A stretch of 64,000 nucleotides of DNA from Candidatus Baltobacteraceae bacterium (GTDB lineage: Bacteria; Vulcanimicrobiota; Vulcanimicrobiia; Vulcanimicrobiales; Vulcanimicrobiaceae). Shown here piece by piece: positions 33,698 to 41,679 of this stretch. Location of the stretch: NCBI GenBank assembly GCA_036488875.1, contig DASXGW010000013.1, positions 404,894 through 468,893 on the forward strand. Direction: 5' to 3'. The first letter of the stretch is position 1, and the number at the start of each line of letters is the position of its first letter. The notes below the pieces were generated by a model, which ran no database searches, had not been told where the DNA came from, and saw only the letters and a program-made list of their open reading frames with translations. The position numbers and the translations under genes were made by a program.

Positions 33698-33704
33698 TTA
33701 AGCA

Positions 33705-35215
33705 TTATTCTAGATGAACCACCACGACTGCGACGTCGTCGCTGGGCCGCGCCTTTCCGATGACCGCTCGCGTAATCTCCGCGGCCGCATCGTTCGACGT
33801 TGCCGTCGCCGTCATCCGCGCGAGCGCGTCGCGCGCAGTTTCCTCGGCGCGATCCGAATGGCGATCGAACTCGACCAGGCCGTCGGTGTAAAAAAGAATC
33901 CACGTCTTGGGGGCGAGTTCGACCTCGTGCGTTTGCGAACGTACGTCATAATCGATTCCCAACGGGATTCCGCCATGCGCTAACGAGTACGGCGGCTGCG
34001 ACGCCGAGGCGAGTATCGGCGGTGGATGTCCTGCGGTCGCAAACGCATGCATCGCAGCGAGGCGTCGAATATGGCGACGAGCGCGGTAGCTACCGTCTCG
34101 GTTTGCAGCGGCAACGTCCGGTTCACGCGTTCGAGGACGCGCGCCGGATCGTCGGTGTCGAACGCGGTTGCAAAGATGGCCTGGCGCAGCTTGCCGGCCG
34201 CTACCGCCGCGCCCAAGCCGTGGCCGGCGACGTCGCCGATCGAGACGACGATGCTCCCGTCGGGTCGCTCGAAAGCATCGTACCAATCTCCGCCGACAAG
34301 CGCTTCACTTCCGGCGGCGAGGTACGATCCGCTAATGCGAACGCCGTCGCGTTGCGGTAACTGACTCGGAAGAAAGCCGGATTGCAGGGTCTCGACGGCG
34401 CTGACGAGACGCGCGTTCGCGGCGCGACGCTCGCTCATCGCCGCCGACAGCAGCAGGCCGGTCACGCAAAGAATCGCGACGAACGACATGACCGACAGGA
34501 GACGTTGATCTTCCGTTCCGTCTCCAAACGAGCCGAGCTGGTGCGCCGTGCCCCACACGCAGATCGCCGTAATCGCTAAGATCGCGGCCGCCGTTTCGCG
34601 CTGGCCGAACCTCAGCGCAACCCACACCACCAGCGGATACACCGACAGCCGCACCGGCAAATCGCTGACGAACGTCAGCCACGTTACGGCAAAAACGGCC
34701 ACGAAGAGCGCGGCCAGTTCTAACCGTTTTGCTCTTTCGATTCCCATGGAACTTTTGCCGGCAAACGTGAGCAGAACCGGCGCGAAGACGAGCACTCCCA
34801 TCGCATCGCCGGCCCACCAAACGGGCCAGATGGAGGCGTATGCGTGCCACGAAACGATGCCTGCGATTGCCAGCAGCGCGACGCCGCACGTCGCCGACAC
34901 GGTCATACTGAGCCCGGCAATGACGACGATCGCGACGACGTCACGTGCACGCTCGAGCGTGCGCGCGAAATCCACGCGACGCAGTAACATGGTAGCGACG
35001 ACCGGTGCGGCCGTATTACTCGTTGCGATTGCCGCCGCTGTCCACCACGGTTCGCCGGTAATCGCGTTGCTGATCAGTGCGCCCGCGAATACGCCCGGCC
35101 ACAGCCGCAATCCCCATAAGACGAGCGCGGCAACGGCGATGCCGGTCGGCGGCCAAACGGCCGTGACTTGCTTGGTCGTAAAGGCGACGCTGAAGCCAAG
35201 CTCGGCGCATCCCAC
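33705..35215 (-). pseudogene. MASE1 - SpoIIE phosphatase, frameshifted
   Basis: Two overlapping minus-strand frames together make one protein. The first (from 35215) gives a MASE1 membrane sensor of about eight helices, beginning TTKQVTAVWPPTGIAVAALV, then the start of a PP2C phosphatase (LVGGDWYDAF, SIGDVAGHGLGAA). After IFDASLRCM near 34050 this frame runs into arginine-rich nonsense. The rest of the phosphatase (FATAGHPPPIL, LFYTDGLVEFDR, PSDDVAVVVV) continues in the -1 frame to 33705. This is a real frameshift mutation, an assembly error or recoding. The GTG at 35215 omits one in-frame hydrophobic helix upstream (FLACALVAAAYVG) for which no standard start exists. Intact, it would sense a signal at the membrane and dephosphorylate a STAS protein. 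Confidence 0.8.
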
Positions 35216-35249
35216 GTAGGCCGCCGCAACGAGCGCGCAGGCGAGAAAT

Positions 35250-35738
35250 CTATTGATCTTTTTGCCCCGGTAAATCGACGCTGAGGAGCATGACGTCGTA
35301 GCCGTGCCACGGCCCCATCGCTTCCATCGTCATTTGCGCTTCGATCAATCGAATGACCGTGATCGTTCCGACGGGTTTGACGCCAAGCGCGGCCGCTTTG
35401 CGAAACGCCATCGCGTCGTCGCTGCGCCGCAGATCGCCGGTAAAGATCACCTTCGCGTCGGTGCGTAGTCCGTGTTCGATGACGCCGGCGGCGGTGCCGG
35501 GCTCGGGCCCGAAGACCTTGATGCCGCCGCGCGTCAATCGCGCCGCCGCGTTGGCGAGTACCCACTCGCCTTCGCCGGCTCGCTTGGCGTGGATCACCGT
35601 CACGCAGCGCGCGAGGGCCGGATCGCGCAGCCGAGCCACCAGTTCCGAAAGGTTCGGCACCGAGAGCGTCGTGGTCGGAAAGGGGTCCGGTACGCGGTCC
35701 ACCGCCAGCCTGCTTCGATTCTCACAGGACGCGCCCAT
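35250..35738 (-). CDS. Conserved-looking protein of unknown function
   Basis: 162 residues from ATG 35738. The pattern is a mixed alpha/beta fold: LSELVARLRDPALARCVTVIHA, GIKVFGPEPGTAAGVIEHGL, AKVIFTGDLRRSDDAMAFRKAAALG, TVIRLIEAQMTMEAMGPW. There are no membrane segments or signal. I do not recognise a family. The stop lies 34 bases before the GTG of the frameshifted MASE1 gene, so it may be cotranscribed with it. It diverges from the gene at 35760 with only 21 bases between the start codons. Confidence 0.6.
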   Translation of the reverse strand: MGASCENRSRLAVDRVPDPFPTTTLSVPNLSELVARLRDPALARCVTVIHAKRAGEGEWVLANAAARLTRGGIKVFGPEPGTAAGVIEHGLRTDAKVIFTGDLRRSDDAMAFRKAAALGVKPVGTITVIRLIEAQMTMEAMGPWHGYDVMLLSVDLPGQKDQ

Positions 35739-35759
35739 GCTATCGGGTACATTGCCCCA

Positions 35760-36413
35760 ATGATCGCAGCCGTGACGGTTCCCCCGATCGTCGCGTCGAT
35801 CGGCCGGCGTTACCTGCAAACTGCGCGCGGAGTCGTTGCATTTCGCCTGCATCGCGTGTTCGACGTGCACGCCGGCCCGTCGAGCCGTCACGACGATCTC
35901 GTGCTCGAAGGCGTCTATAGCGGCGGAACGCTCGTGAGCGTGCACATTCTTTCCGATACGATCGGCGGTAAGGCGCAAACGCCGCAACAGATCGCCGCTG
36001 CCGAGCAGCAGTGGATCCATCCCAAACCCGGCGACGCCTTCCATCCGCCTTACGATCCGCGGCATTTCGGCGAATACCGTTACGGTCCGATTGCGCCCGA
36101 TCGCGTTTCGTTCGTGTCTGCGGTAAGCGATGCGGGTCACGGAACCGGAACCTTTGCCTACGATTCGTCCGAAAACGTCACGTCGTACAGGTATTCGCCG
36201 GCGGTATTGCCGCAGTACGCGACGTCGGGCACGGTCGTAGGCGCGCGGCGAAAGGTCCTTGCCGGATACTGGGCGGTTACGCAGGAGGCGCAGCAGTTCG
36301 CGGGCCGCTACGCGCTCTGGAAAGGCGGCGCGACGGTGCAGCTGACAATGAGCGAGTTCCGGCGCTTCCCCAGCGTCTCGGCAGCGGTCGCGGCGATTCA
36401 CGGCGAACGCTAG
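35760..36413 (+). CDS. Protein of unknown function, divergent partner of the preceding gene
   Basis: 217 residues, beta-rich with many Tyr and His: DDLVLEGVYSGGTLVSVHIL, HPPYDPRHFGEYRYGP, SAVSDAGHGTGTFAYDS, VLAGYWAVTQEAQQFAGRYALW. The N-terminal VTVPPIVASIG is mildly hydrophobic but is not a clear signal. No catalytic motif or family recognised. dapD starts 4 bases after the stop, so the gene probably leads the lysine-pathway transcript. Very little space (21 bases) is left for promoters on either side of the divergent starts. Confidence 0.6.
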   Translation: MIAAVTVPPIVASIGRRYLQTARGVVAFRLHRVFDVHAGPSSRHDDLVLEGVYSGGTLVSVHILSDTIGGKAQTPQQIAAAEQQWIHPKPGDAFHPPYDPRHFGEYRYGPIAPDRVSFVSAVSDAGHGTGTFAYDSSENVTSYRYSPAVLPQYATSGTVVGARRKVLAGYWAVTQEAQQFAGRYALWKGGATVQLTMSEFRRFPSVSAAVAAIHGER

Positions 36414-36417
36414 GGCG

Positions 36418-37239
36418 GTGACGATCGAAGAAATACGCGAGCGCGTCGAACGTTTGGCGCGCGGGGAGGGTGACGTTCGCGGTCGCGACGGCCGTGCCGT
36501 GGACGACGTCATCGAGATGCTCGACGAAGGCACGCTTCGCGTGGCCGAACCGCAGGGCGGAAACTGGGTCACCAACGCATGGGTGAAGCAGGCCATCCTC
36601 CTCTACTTCGCGCGGCGCGATGCCGACTGGATCGGCGGCGGTGACGGCCCCATCTATTACGACAAGCTTCCGCTCAAGAAAAACTATAAGAAACTGGGAG
36701 TGCGCTGCGTTCCTCCCGGAGTTGCCCGCTACGGTTCGTTCCTGGGACGCGGCGTCATTTTGATGCCGGGTTACGTCAACATCGGCGCCTACGTCGACGA
36801 TGGAACGATGATCGATACGTGGGCGACCGTCGGCTCGTGCGCACAGATCGGCAAGAACGTTCATCTGAGCGGCGGCGTTGGAATCGGCGGCGTGCTCGAG
36901 CCGCCGCAAGCGGCTCCGGTGATCGTTGAGGACGGAGCGTTCGTGGGTTCGCGGTGCATCGTGGTCGAGGGCGTGCGCGTCGAGCGCGAAGCAGTACTGG
37001 GTGCCGGCGTGGTGCTGACGGCCAGTACGCCGATCGTCGACGTGCGCGGCAGCGAATCGGCGACCGCAAAGGGACGCGTACCCGCGCGCGCCGTCGTGAT
37101 CCCGGGGACCCTGCCGAAGCGGTTTCCGGCCGGTGAGTACGGAGCGCCCTGTGCCCTGATCGTCGGCACGCGCAACGAGTCGACCGATCAAAAGACGTCG
37201 CTCAACGCCGCGCTGCGCGAGTTCGAGGTGGCGGTGTGA
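36418..37239 (+). CDS. dapD: Tetrahydrodipicolinate N-succinyltransferase
   Basis: Transfers succinyl from succinyl-CoA to tetrahydrodipicolinate in the lysine/diaminopimelate pathway. 273 residues, the size of the DapD class. An N-terminal helical domain contains GNWVTNAWVKQAILLYF. The left-handed beta-helix of hexapeptide repeats starts about 105 with VILMPGYVNIGAYVDDGTMI, then DTWATVGSCAQIGKNVHLSG and GVGIGGVLEPPQAAPVIVED. The C-terminal RNESTDQKTSLN is also characteristic. GTG start. Overlaps the aminotransferase gene by 4 bases, as expected for consecutive pathway steps. Confidence 0.97.
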   Translation: MTIEEIRERVERLARGEGDVRGRDGRAVDDVIEMLDEGTLRVAEPQGGNWVTNAWVKQAILLYFARRDADWIGGGDGPIYYDKLPLKKNYKKLGVRCVPPGVARYGSFLGRGVILMPGYVNIGAYVDDGTMIDTWATVGSCAQIGKNVHLSGGVGIGGVLEPPQAAPVIVEDGAFVGSRCIVVEGVRVEREAVLGAGVVLTASTPIVDVRGSESATAKGRVPARAVVIPGTLPKRFPAGEYGAPCALIVGTRNESTDQKTSLNAALREFEVAV

Positions 37240-38378
37240 ATCCGCGCGTCCTCGAGATACAGGGTTCGCTCATTCGCAAAGTCGCGGCGAAGAAGAAGCC
37301 GTCGTCGATCGACCTGGGTTTAGGCGAACCGTCGCTCGCGCCGAATCCGGAGCATTTAGCGTACGCGATGCGGCATGTCGCCGAACACGGCATTCGCTAC
37401 ACACATAACGCGGGCGATTCGGCGCTGCGCGAGGCGATCGCGCGGTACTACCGCTATCCCGAGATGCAAAAACTCGGCAACGTTTGCGTGACGACCGGCT
37501 CGCAAGAAGCGATGTACGTCACGCTCAAAACGCTGCTCGACCCCGCGCAGGACGAGCTCCTCGTCGTCGAGCCGGCGTTTCCGTCGTATGTGAAAATGGC
37601 CGCCCTCGAAGGCGTAGCGTGCCGGACGGTAGCGATGCGCGAAGACGACGACTTTGCCTTCGATGCGGACCGCATTCTTGCGGCCGTAACGCCGGCGACG
37701 CGCGCGATCGTCATTTGTTCGCCATGCAATCCGACGGCCCGCGTTCTCTCGCGCGAGCAAGCCGAGCTGCTGGTCCGCGGCCTTGCGCATCATCCGAAGA
37801 AGCACGTTTGGCTCATCCACGACGAAATCTATCGCGAGCAGACCTTCGTCGAAGACGCGGCATACTTGGCCGACATGTATCCGTATACGATCGTGACCAA
37901 TTCGGTTAGTAAGAGCAACGCGCTCACGGGTCTCCGGCTCGGGTGGATTCTGGCTCCGGAGACGTTCGTCGAGCACGCGATCAAAACGCACGCTTGGTGC
38001 ACGTCGTGCGCGGATTCGTTCGCGCAGGCCGTCGCGCTGCACATCTTTACCGAGCTCGAAGGCGTGCGCGAACACGCGCCATGGTACCGCGAACAGCGCA
38101 AAGCCGTCGTGCACGCGCTGGATTCAGACAAACTCAAGTACGTTTCCCCCGAAGGCTCGTTTTACGCGTGTGTCCGCCTACCCGACGGAGCGTCGTCGCT
38201 CGACGCTGCCAACGACCTCATCGATCGCTACGACGTTTTGGCCATACCGGGCGTTGCGTTCGGTCCCTCGCTGGAAGGATGGCTGCGCTTGAGCTGGGTT
38301 GCGCCCGCCGAGCGTGTCGCCGAGGGCATTTCGCGCATCGCCGCCTATTGCGCAACCGCGTCGCGTTCGCGGGTGTAA
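37236..38378 (+). CDS. Class I aminotransferase, probable N-succinyldiaminopimelate aminotransferase
   Basis: 380 residues, PLP fold type I. Conserved sites are RYTHNAGDSALREAIARYY, the substrate loop VVEPAFPSY, ICSPCNPTARVL (Asn), the Asp/Tyr pair in HDEIYRE, and the PLP lysine in SVSKSNALTGLRLGW. The family covers aspartate, alanine and DapC enzymes. The 4-base overlap with dapD makes the next step of that pathway, N-succinyl-2-amino-6-ketopimelate amination, the best guess. GTG start overlapping the dapD TGA. Confidence 0.9.
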   Translation: MNPRVLEIQGSLIRKVAAKKKPSSIDLGLGEPSLAPNPEHLAYAMRHVAEHGIRYTHNAGDSALREAIARYYRYPEMQKLGNVCVTTGSQEAMYVTLKTLLDPAQDELLVVEPAFPSYVKMAALEGVACRTVAMREDDDFAFDADRILAAVTPATRAIVICSPCNPTARVLSREQAELLVRGLAHHPKKHVWLIHDEIYREQTFVEDAAYLADMYPYTIVTNSVSKSNALTGLRLGWILAPETFVEHAIKTHAWCTSCADSFAQAVALHIFTELEGVREHAPWYREQRKAVVHALDSDKLKYVSPEGSFYACVRLPDGASSLDAANDLIDRYDVLAIPGVAFGPSLEGWLRLSWVAPAERVAEGISRIAAYCATASRSRV

Positions 38379-38387
38379 CTAAAGACC

Positions 38388-39017
38388 ATGAACGTTGGAA
38401 TATTGGGCAGCGGTGACGTTGCCAAAGCGCTGGCCGCGGGGTTTTTATCGCGCGGACACCGGGTGATGCTTGGGACGCGCGATGTGACGAAGCTGACCGA
38501 TTGGCAGAAGGAAAATCCCGGCGGGAGAGTTGGTTCGTTCGCGGACGCTGCGGGGTTCGGCGACGTCATCGTGCTCGCGACCTTGGGAACGGCTACCGTC
38601 GACGCCCTGCGTCAGGCCGGAGTCGATCGTTTCGCGGACAAGGTCGTCATCGACGCGGCCAACCCGTTGCGCCAAGGCAACGCCGGGCCGCAGCTCGCAA
38701 TCGGTTTCGACGATTCACTCGGGGAGCAGGTGCAGCGCGCGATACCGCAGGCTCGCGTGGTCAAGGCCTTCAATACCGTCGGCTCGCCGTACATGATCGA
38801 TCCGAAGTTCGAGGGCGGTCCGCCGACGATGTTCGTTGCCGGCGACGACGACCGCGCGAAGCAATTCGTTTCCGGGATTCTGCGCGACTTCGGTTGGGAC
38901 GTGGCCGATCTCGGCGGCATCGAGGCGTCGCGCTATTTGGAGCCGATGTGTATGGCGTGGGTTGCCTACGGCGCGCGCACCAATACCTGGCATCACGCCT
39001 TTAAGCTACTCCGTTAG
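38388..39017 (+). CDS. NADP-dependent oxidoreductase of the F420-reductase-like family
   Basis: 209 residues. N-terminal Rossmann fold begins VGILGSGDVAKALAAGFLSRGH, then MLGTRDV (Arg that would contact the NADP phosphate), VIVLATLGTATVD, and VVIDAANPL. The C-terminal half (VKAFNTVGSPYMIDP, TMFVAGDDDRAK, GGIEASRYLEPM) matches short F420:NADP oxidoreductase homologues in bacteria, many of which do not use F420. No F420 biosynthesis gene is in the window. It starts 9 bases after the aminotransferase and overlaps the convergent Uma2 gene by 12 bases. Confidence 0.85.
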   Translation: MNVGILGSGDVAKALAAGFLSRGHRVMLGTRDVTKLTDWQKENPGGRVGSFADAAGFGDVIVLATLGTATVDALRQAGVDRFADKVVIDAANPLRQGNAGPQLAIGFDDSLGEQVQRAIPQARVVKAFNTVGSPYMIDPKFEGGPPTMFVAGDDDRAKQFVSGILRDFGWDVADLGGIEASRYLEPMCMAWVAYGARTNTWHHAFKLLR

Positions 39018-39536
39018 CGATTCTAAATCCGCGAATGCTTCGGCAACGTCGAAGCGCAGCCATGGCATGACGTCCGTCGCGAACGTTTCGCGATGCGAGA
39101 ACGACGTGCTGCCGGCGGCCGTGAAAGCGTGAATCGCGCGCTCCTTCAAGGCGACGTCGAGCACGAGCGCGGACTCAGCTTGCAGGTACGTCTCGATCTT
39201 CCACTCGCGCTCGCCGGGCCGATCCGAAGGCGCGCGTATTTCGACCGCGATGTCTGGAGAGAACGCGGGTATTTGAAGATAGTCGTCCGACAGCCCGAAT
39301 AGCCGCTCCTTACGGATAAACGCTACGTCGGGAACCAAGATGGTCTTCGTCCCAAGCTGGATCGACATGTCGAAATGACACTCGGTCAAGACGGCACCGC
39401 GCCGCCCGGCGAGTTTCCGGAAGATCGTGGCGAGCGTTACCTCCACGATCCCGTGGCCAAAGTTGGGGCTCACCTTGCGGAGCTTCCGGCCGCGGTGGAA
39501 CTCGATATACGACTTTTCCGAAACCCAAGCGTACAC
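39006..39536 (-). CDS. Uma2-family putative restriction-endonuclease-like protein
   Basis: 176 residues with the DUF820/Uma2 pattern of the PD-(D/E)xK nuclease fold: KVSPNFGHGIVEVTLATIF, then LVPDVAFIRKERL, FSPDIAVEIRAPSD, and AESALVLDV. The catalytic E-x-K appears as E-x-R (VEIRAPSD), so nuclease activity is doubtful. The first ~15 residues usual in this family appear shortened; the GTG at 39536 is the only start I see. These genes are numerous in cyanobacteria, Chloroflexi and similar genomes, with no firmly known role. Confidence 0.88.
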   Translation of the reverse strand: MYAWVSEKSYIEFHRGRKLRKVSPNFGHGIVEVTLATIFRKLAGRRGAVLTECHFDMSIQLGTKTILVPDVAFIRKERLFGLSDDYLQIPAFSPDIAVEIRAPSDRPGEREWKIETYLQAESALVLDVALKERAIHAFTAAGSTSFSHRETFATDVMPWLRFDVAEAFADLESLTE

Positions 39537-39578
39537 GTCACGCCAATGATATCACGACGAAGCCGCCAATAACTAGGG

Positions 39579-39944
39579 GTGCCGTTCACACTCGTATGTA
39601 CGACGCGCGACGTTCCGCGTTCGGAATGCCGGGAGTTTTCGGCCGGCGGCCGTACGATTATTATCTGCGAATACGGCGGCGAATATTACGCGCATTCGCC
39701 GTTTTGTTCGCATCTTACGTATTCGCTCGACTACGCGCCGGTGCGCGCGGGACAGATCGAATGTCCGTGGCATCGCTTCTGCTACGACGTCAAAACGGGA
39801 AAGAACGAGTTTCCCGGCGATCGCGCTTTGTTCGGCGATCCCGAACTGGTGCGTGACTGGGCCCCGCTTGCAACCTTCCCGCTCGAGCGCCGCGGCGACG
39901 AGCTGTACGTTGATGTAGAAACGGCGATCTTCGACCGAAAATAG
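39579..39944 (+). CDS. Rieske [2Fe-2S] domain protein
   Basis: 121 residues, one Rieske domain. Cluster ligands are Cys43-x-His45 (FCSHLTYSL) and Cys62-x2-His65 (ECPWHRFCYD), the spacing of ferredoxin-type Rieske proteins. The common CxHxGxxL is CSHLTYSL here, so the first box is unusual. No signal peptide or membrane anchor, so it is a soluble cytoplasmic ferredoxin component as found with dioxygenases and nitrite reductases; no such oxygenase is adjacent. GTG start. The next gene follows 6 bases later. Confidence 0.88.
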   Translation: MPFTLVCTTRDVPRSECREFSAGGRTIIICEYGGEYYAHSPFCSHLTYSLDYAPVRAGQIECPWHRFCYDVKTGKNEFPGDRALFGDPELVRDWAPLATFPLERRGDELYVDVETAIFDRK

Positions 39945-39950
39945 ACAGTA

Positions 39951-40295
39951 ATGGAGAAGATGACCCGGCGCCGCAGCGTCGCCCTCACTGCGACCGCGGT
40001 CTTTGCGTTGGCCGCGGGCGCACCAGTCTTGGCCGCCGATCAAGACTTTACGCTGCACAACCACACCCGGCACACGATCAAGTCGCTCTACGTTTCGCCG
40101 ACGGGTGCCGATCGCTGGAGCGAGGACATCCTCGGTCAGGATATCCTCGACGATCACACCGATCTCGTGGTGAGATTTTCGCACGACGAAAGCGATTGCA
40201 AGTGGGACGTGCGCGTCTCGTTCGCGGACGGTTCGACGGCGCAGGTGAGCGACGTCGATTTCTGCGCCGTCAGCGAGGTGACGATTACTCGCTAG
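39951..40295 (+). CDS. Small exported protein, unknown function
   Basis: 114 residues. Basic N-terminus with TRRRS and a hydrophobic core ending GAPVLAAD is a signal peptide, possibly Tat. The mature ~80 residues are beta-rich: DFTLHNHTRHTIKSLYVSPTGADRWSEDILG, split here only by reading, then KWDVRVSFADGSTAQVSDVDFCAVSEVTI, with two cysteines likely paired. It resembles a group of small periplasmic proteins with the phrase IxxLYVSP seen in proteobacteria, function unknown. Convergent overlap of 11 bases with the aldehyde dehydrogenase gene. Confidence 0.72.
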   Translation: MEKMTRRRSVALTATAVFALAAGAPVLAADQDFTLHNHTRHTIKSLYVSPTGADRWSEDILGQDILDDHTDLVVRFSHDESDCKWDVRVSFADGSTAQVSDVDFCAVSEVTITR

Positions 40296-41679
40296 GGACG
40301 GTCTGCGTTGCCGCAGCCGCGCCGAACCACACGGTTTGAATGTTGGCGAACTCGTGAATGCCGAACGCCGATAGCTCGCGGCCGTAGCCGCTTTTCTTGA
40401 CGCCGCCGAACGGCAGGCGCGGGTCGCTGGACACCATCCCGTTGACGAATACCGCGCCGGCTTCCACGTCGCCGGCAACGCGCTCGGCGAGTGCGGCGTC
40501 GCTCGTCCAGATCGAAAACCCCAGTCCGTAACTCGAAGCGTTCGCAAGCGCAATGGCTTCGCGCGCGTCTTTTGCACGAATCACGGCGGCCGCCGGACCG
40601 AAAACCTCTTCGTCGAACATCCGCATGCCGGGCTCGACGCCGCCGACGATGGTCGGCTCGTAGTAGTAGCCTTTCTCTTGGAGCGGGCGACCGCCGAGTA
40701 CGAGGTCGCCGCCGCGCTGCATGGTCGAGGCGACCTGTTCGTGCAGCGTCTTCAGAAGATCGCCGCGCGCGCAGGGTCCGACGTCGGTCGTCTCGTCGGA
40801 AGGATTGCCGATACGTTGGCGCCGGGCGATCTCGACGAATCGCGACAGGAAGTCGTCGTAGACGGAATCGACCGCGATGAAGCGCTTGGCTGCGATGCAG
40901 CTCTGCCCGTTGTTTTGAAAGCGCGCCGTCACGGCAGTCGTCGCCGCACGCTCCAGGTCGGCATCTTCGAGAATCACGAACGCGTCGGAGCCGCCCAGCT
41001 CGAGCACGCATTTCTTCAGCGCTTGACCCGCCGCCGACGCCACGGCCACACCGGCACGTTCGCTGCCCGTCAACGTGACGGCCGCAATACGCGCGTCGCC
41101 GATGAGTTCGTCGACCGCTTCGTTGGTCATCAGCAGCGTTCCAAAAACGCCGTCGGGGGCGCCGGCATCGCGAAAGACGCGTTCGATTTCCAGCGCGCAC
41201 TTCGTGGTGTTGTCGGCGTGCTTGAGCAGCATCGTGTTCCCGGCCATGAGCGCCGGCGCGGCAGCGCGCACGACTTGCCAATAGGGGAAGTTCCAGGGCA
41301 TGATCGCGAGCACGACGCCTAGCGGCCGAAACGCAACGTAGCTCCGTGCCGCATTCGACGGCGTTTCTTGCGGGGCGAGCATGGCGCCGGCGTGATCGGC
41401 AAAATACTCCAGCGCCCACGCGCACTTCTCGATCTCCGCGCGAGCCTGCACGATGGGTTTGCCCATTTCGCGCACGGCCGTCGCCGCGAGCGAAGCGCTC
41501 TCGGCGCGAAACCGCTGCGCAACGTTGCGCAGTAATGCCGAGCGCTGTTCCAACGCAACCGTTCGCCAGGCGCTAAAGGCGGCGTCGGCCCGCTGCACCT
41601 TCGCATTGGCCGCGCCGGCGTCCATGTACGCAAAACGCTCGATGACATCTTCGGTCGCCGGATCGATCGTCGTGATCAT
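40285..41679 (-). CDS. Aldehyde dehydrogenase, succinate-semialdehyde-dehydrogenase-like
   Basis: 464 residues, NAD(P)-dependent. Active-site Cys261 in FQNNGQSCIAAKRF and Glu227 in LELGGSDAF; cofactor site MPWNFPYWQ and TGSERAG. The phrase GQSCIAAKRF and the length match the GabD/Sad-type succinate semialdehyde dehydrogenases, which feed 4-aminobutyrate carbon into the TCA cycle. Substrate is not certain. The start lies 1 base from the end of the M16 peptidase gene upstream on the same strand, so they are probably cotranscribed. Confidence 0.92.
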   Translation of the reverse strand: MITTIDPATEDVIERFAYMDAGAANAKVQRADAAFSAWRTVALEQRSALLRNVAQRFRAESASLAATAVREMGKPIVQARAEIEKCAWALEYFADHAGAMLAPQETPSNAARSYVAFRPLGVVLAIMPWNFPYWQVVRAAAPALMAGNTMLLKHADNTTKCALEIERVFRDAGAPDGVFGTLLMTNEAVDELIGDARIAAVTLTGSERAGVAVASAAGQALKKCVLELGGSDAFVILEDADLERAATTAVTARFQNNGQSCIAAKRFIAVDSVYDDFLSRFVEIARRQRIGNPSDETTDVGPCARGDLLKTLHEQVASTMQRGGDLVLGGRPLQEKGYYYEPTIVGGVEPGMRMFDEEVFGPAAAVIRAKDAREAIALANASSYGLGFSIWTSDAALAERVAGDVEAGAVFVNGMVSSDPRLPFGGVKKSGYGRELSAFGIHEFANIQTVWFGAAAATQTVPSE

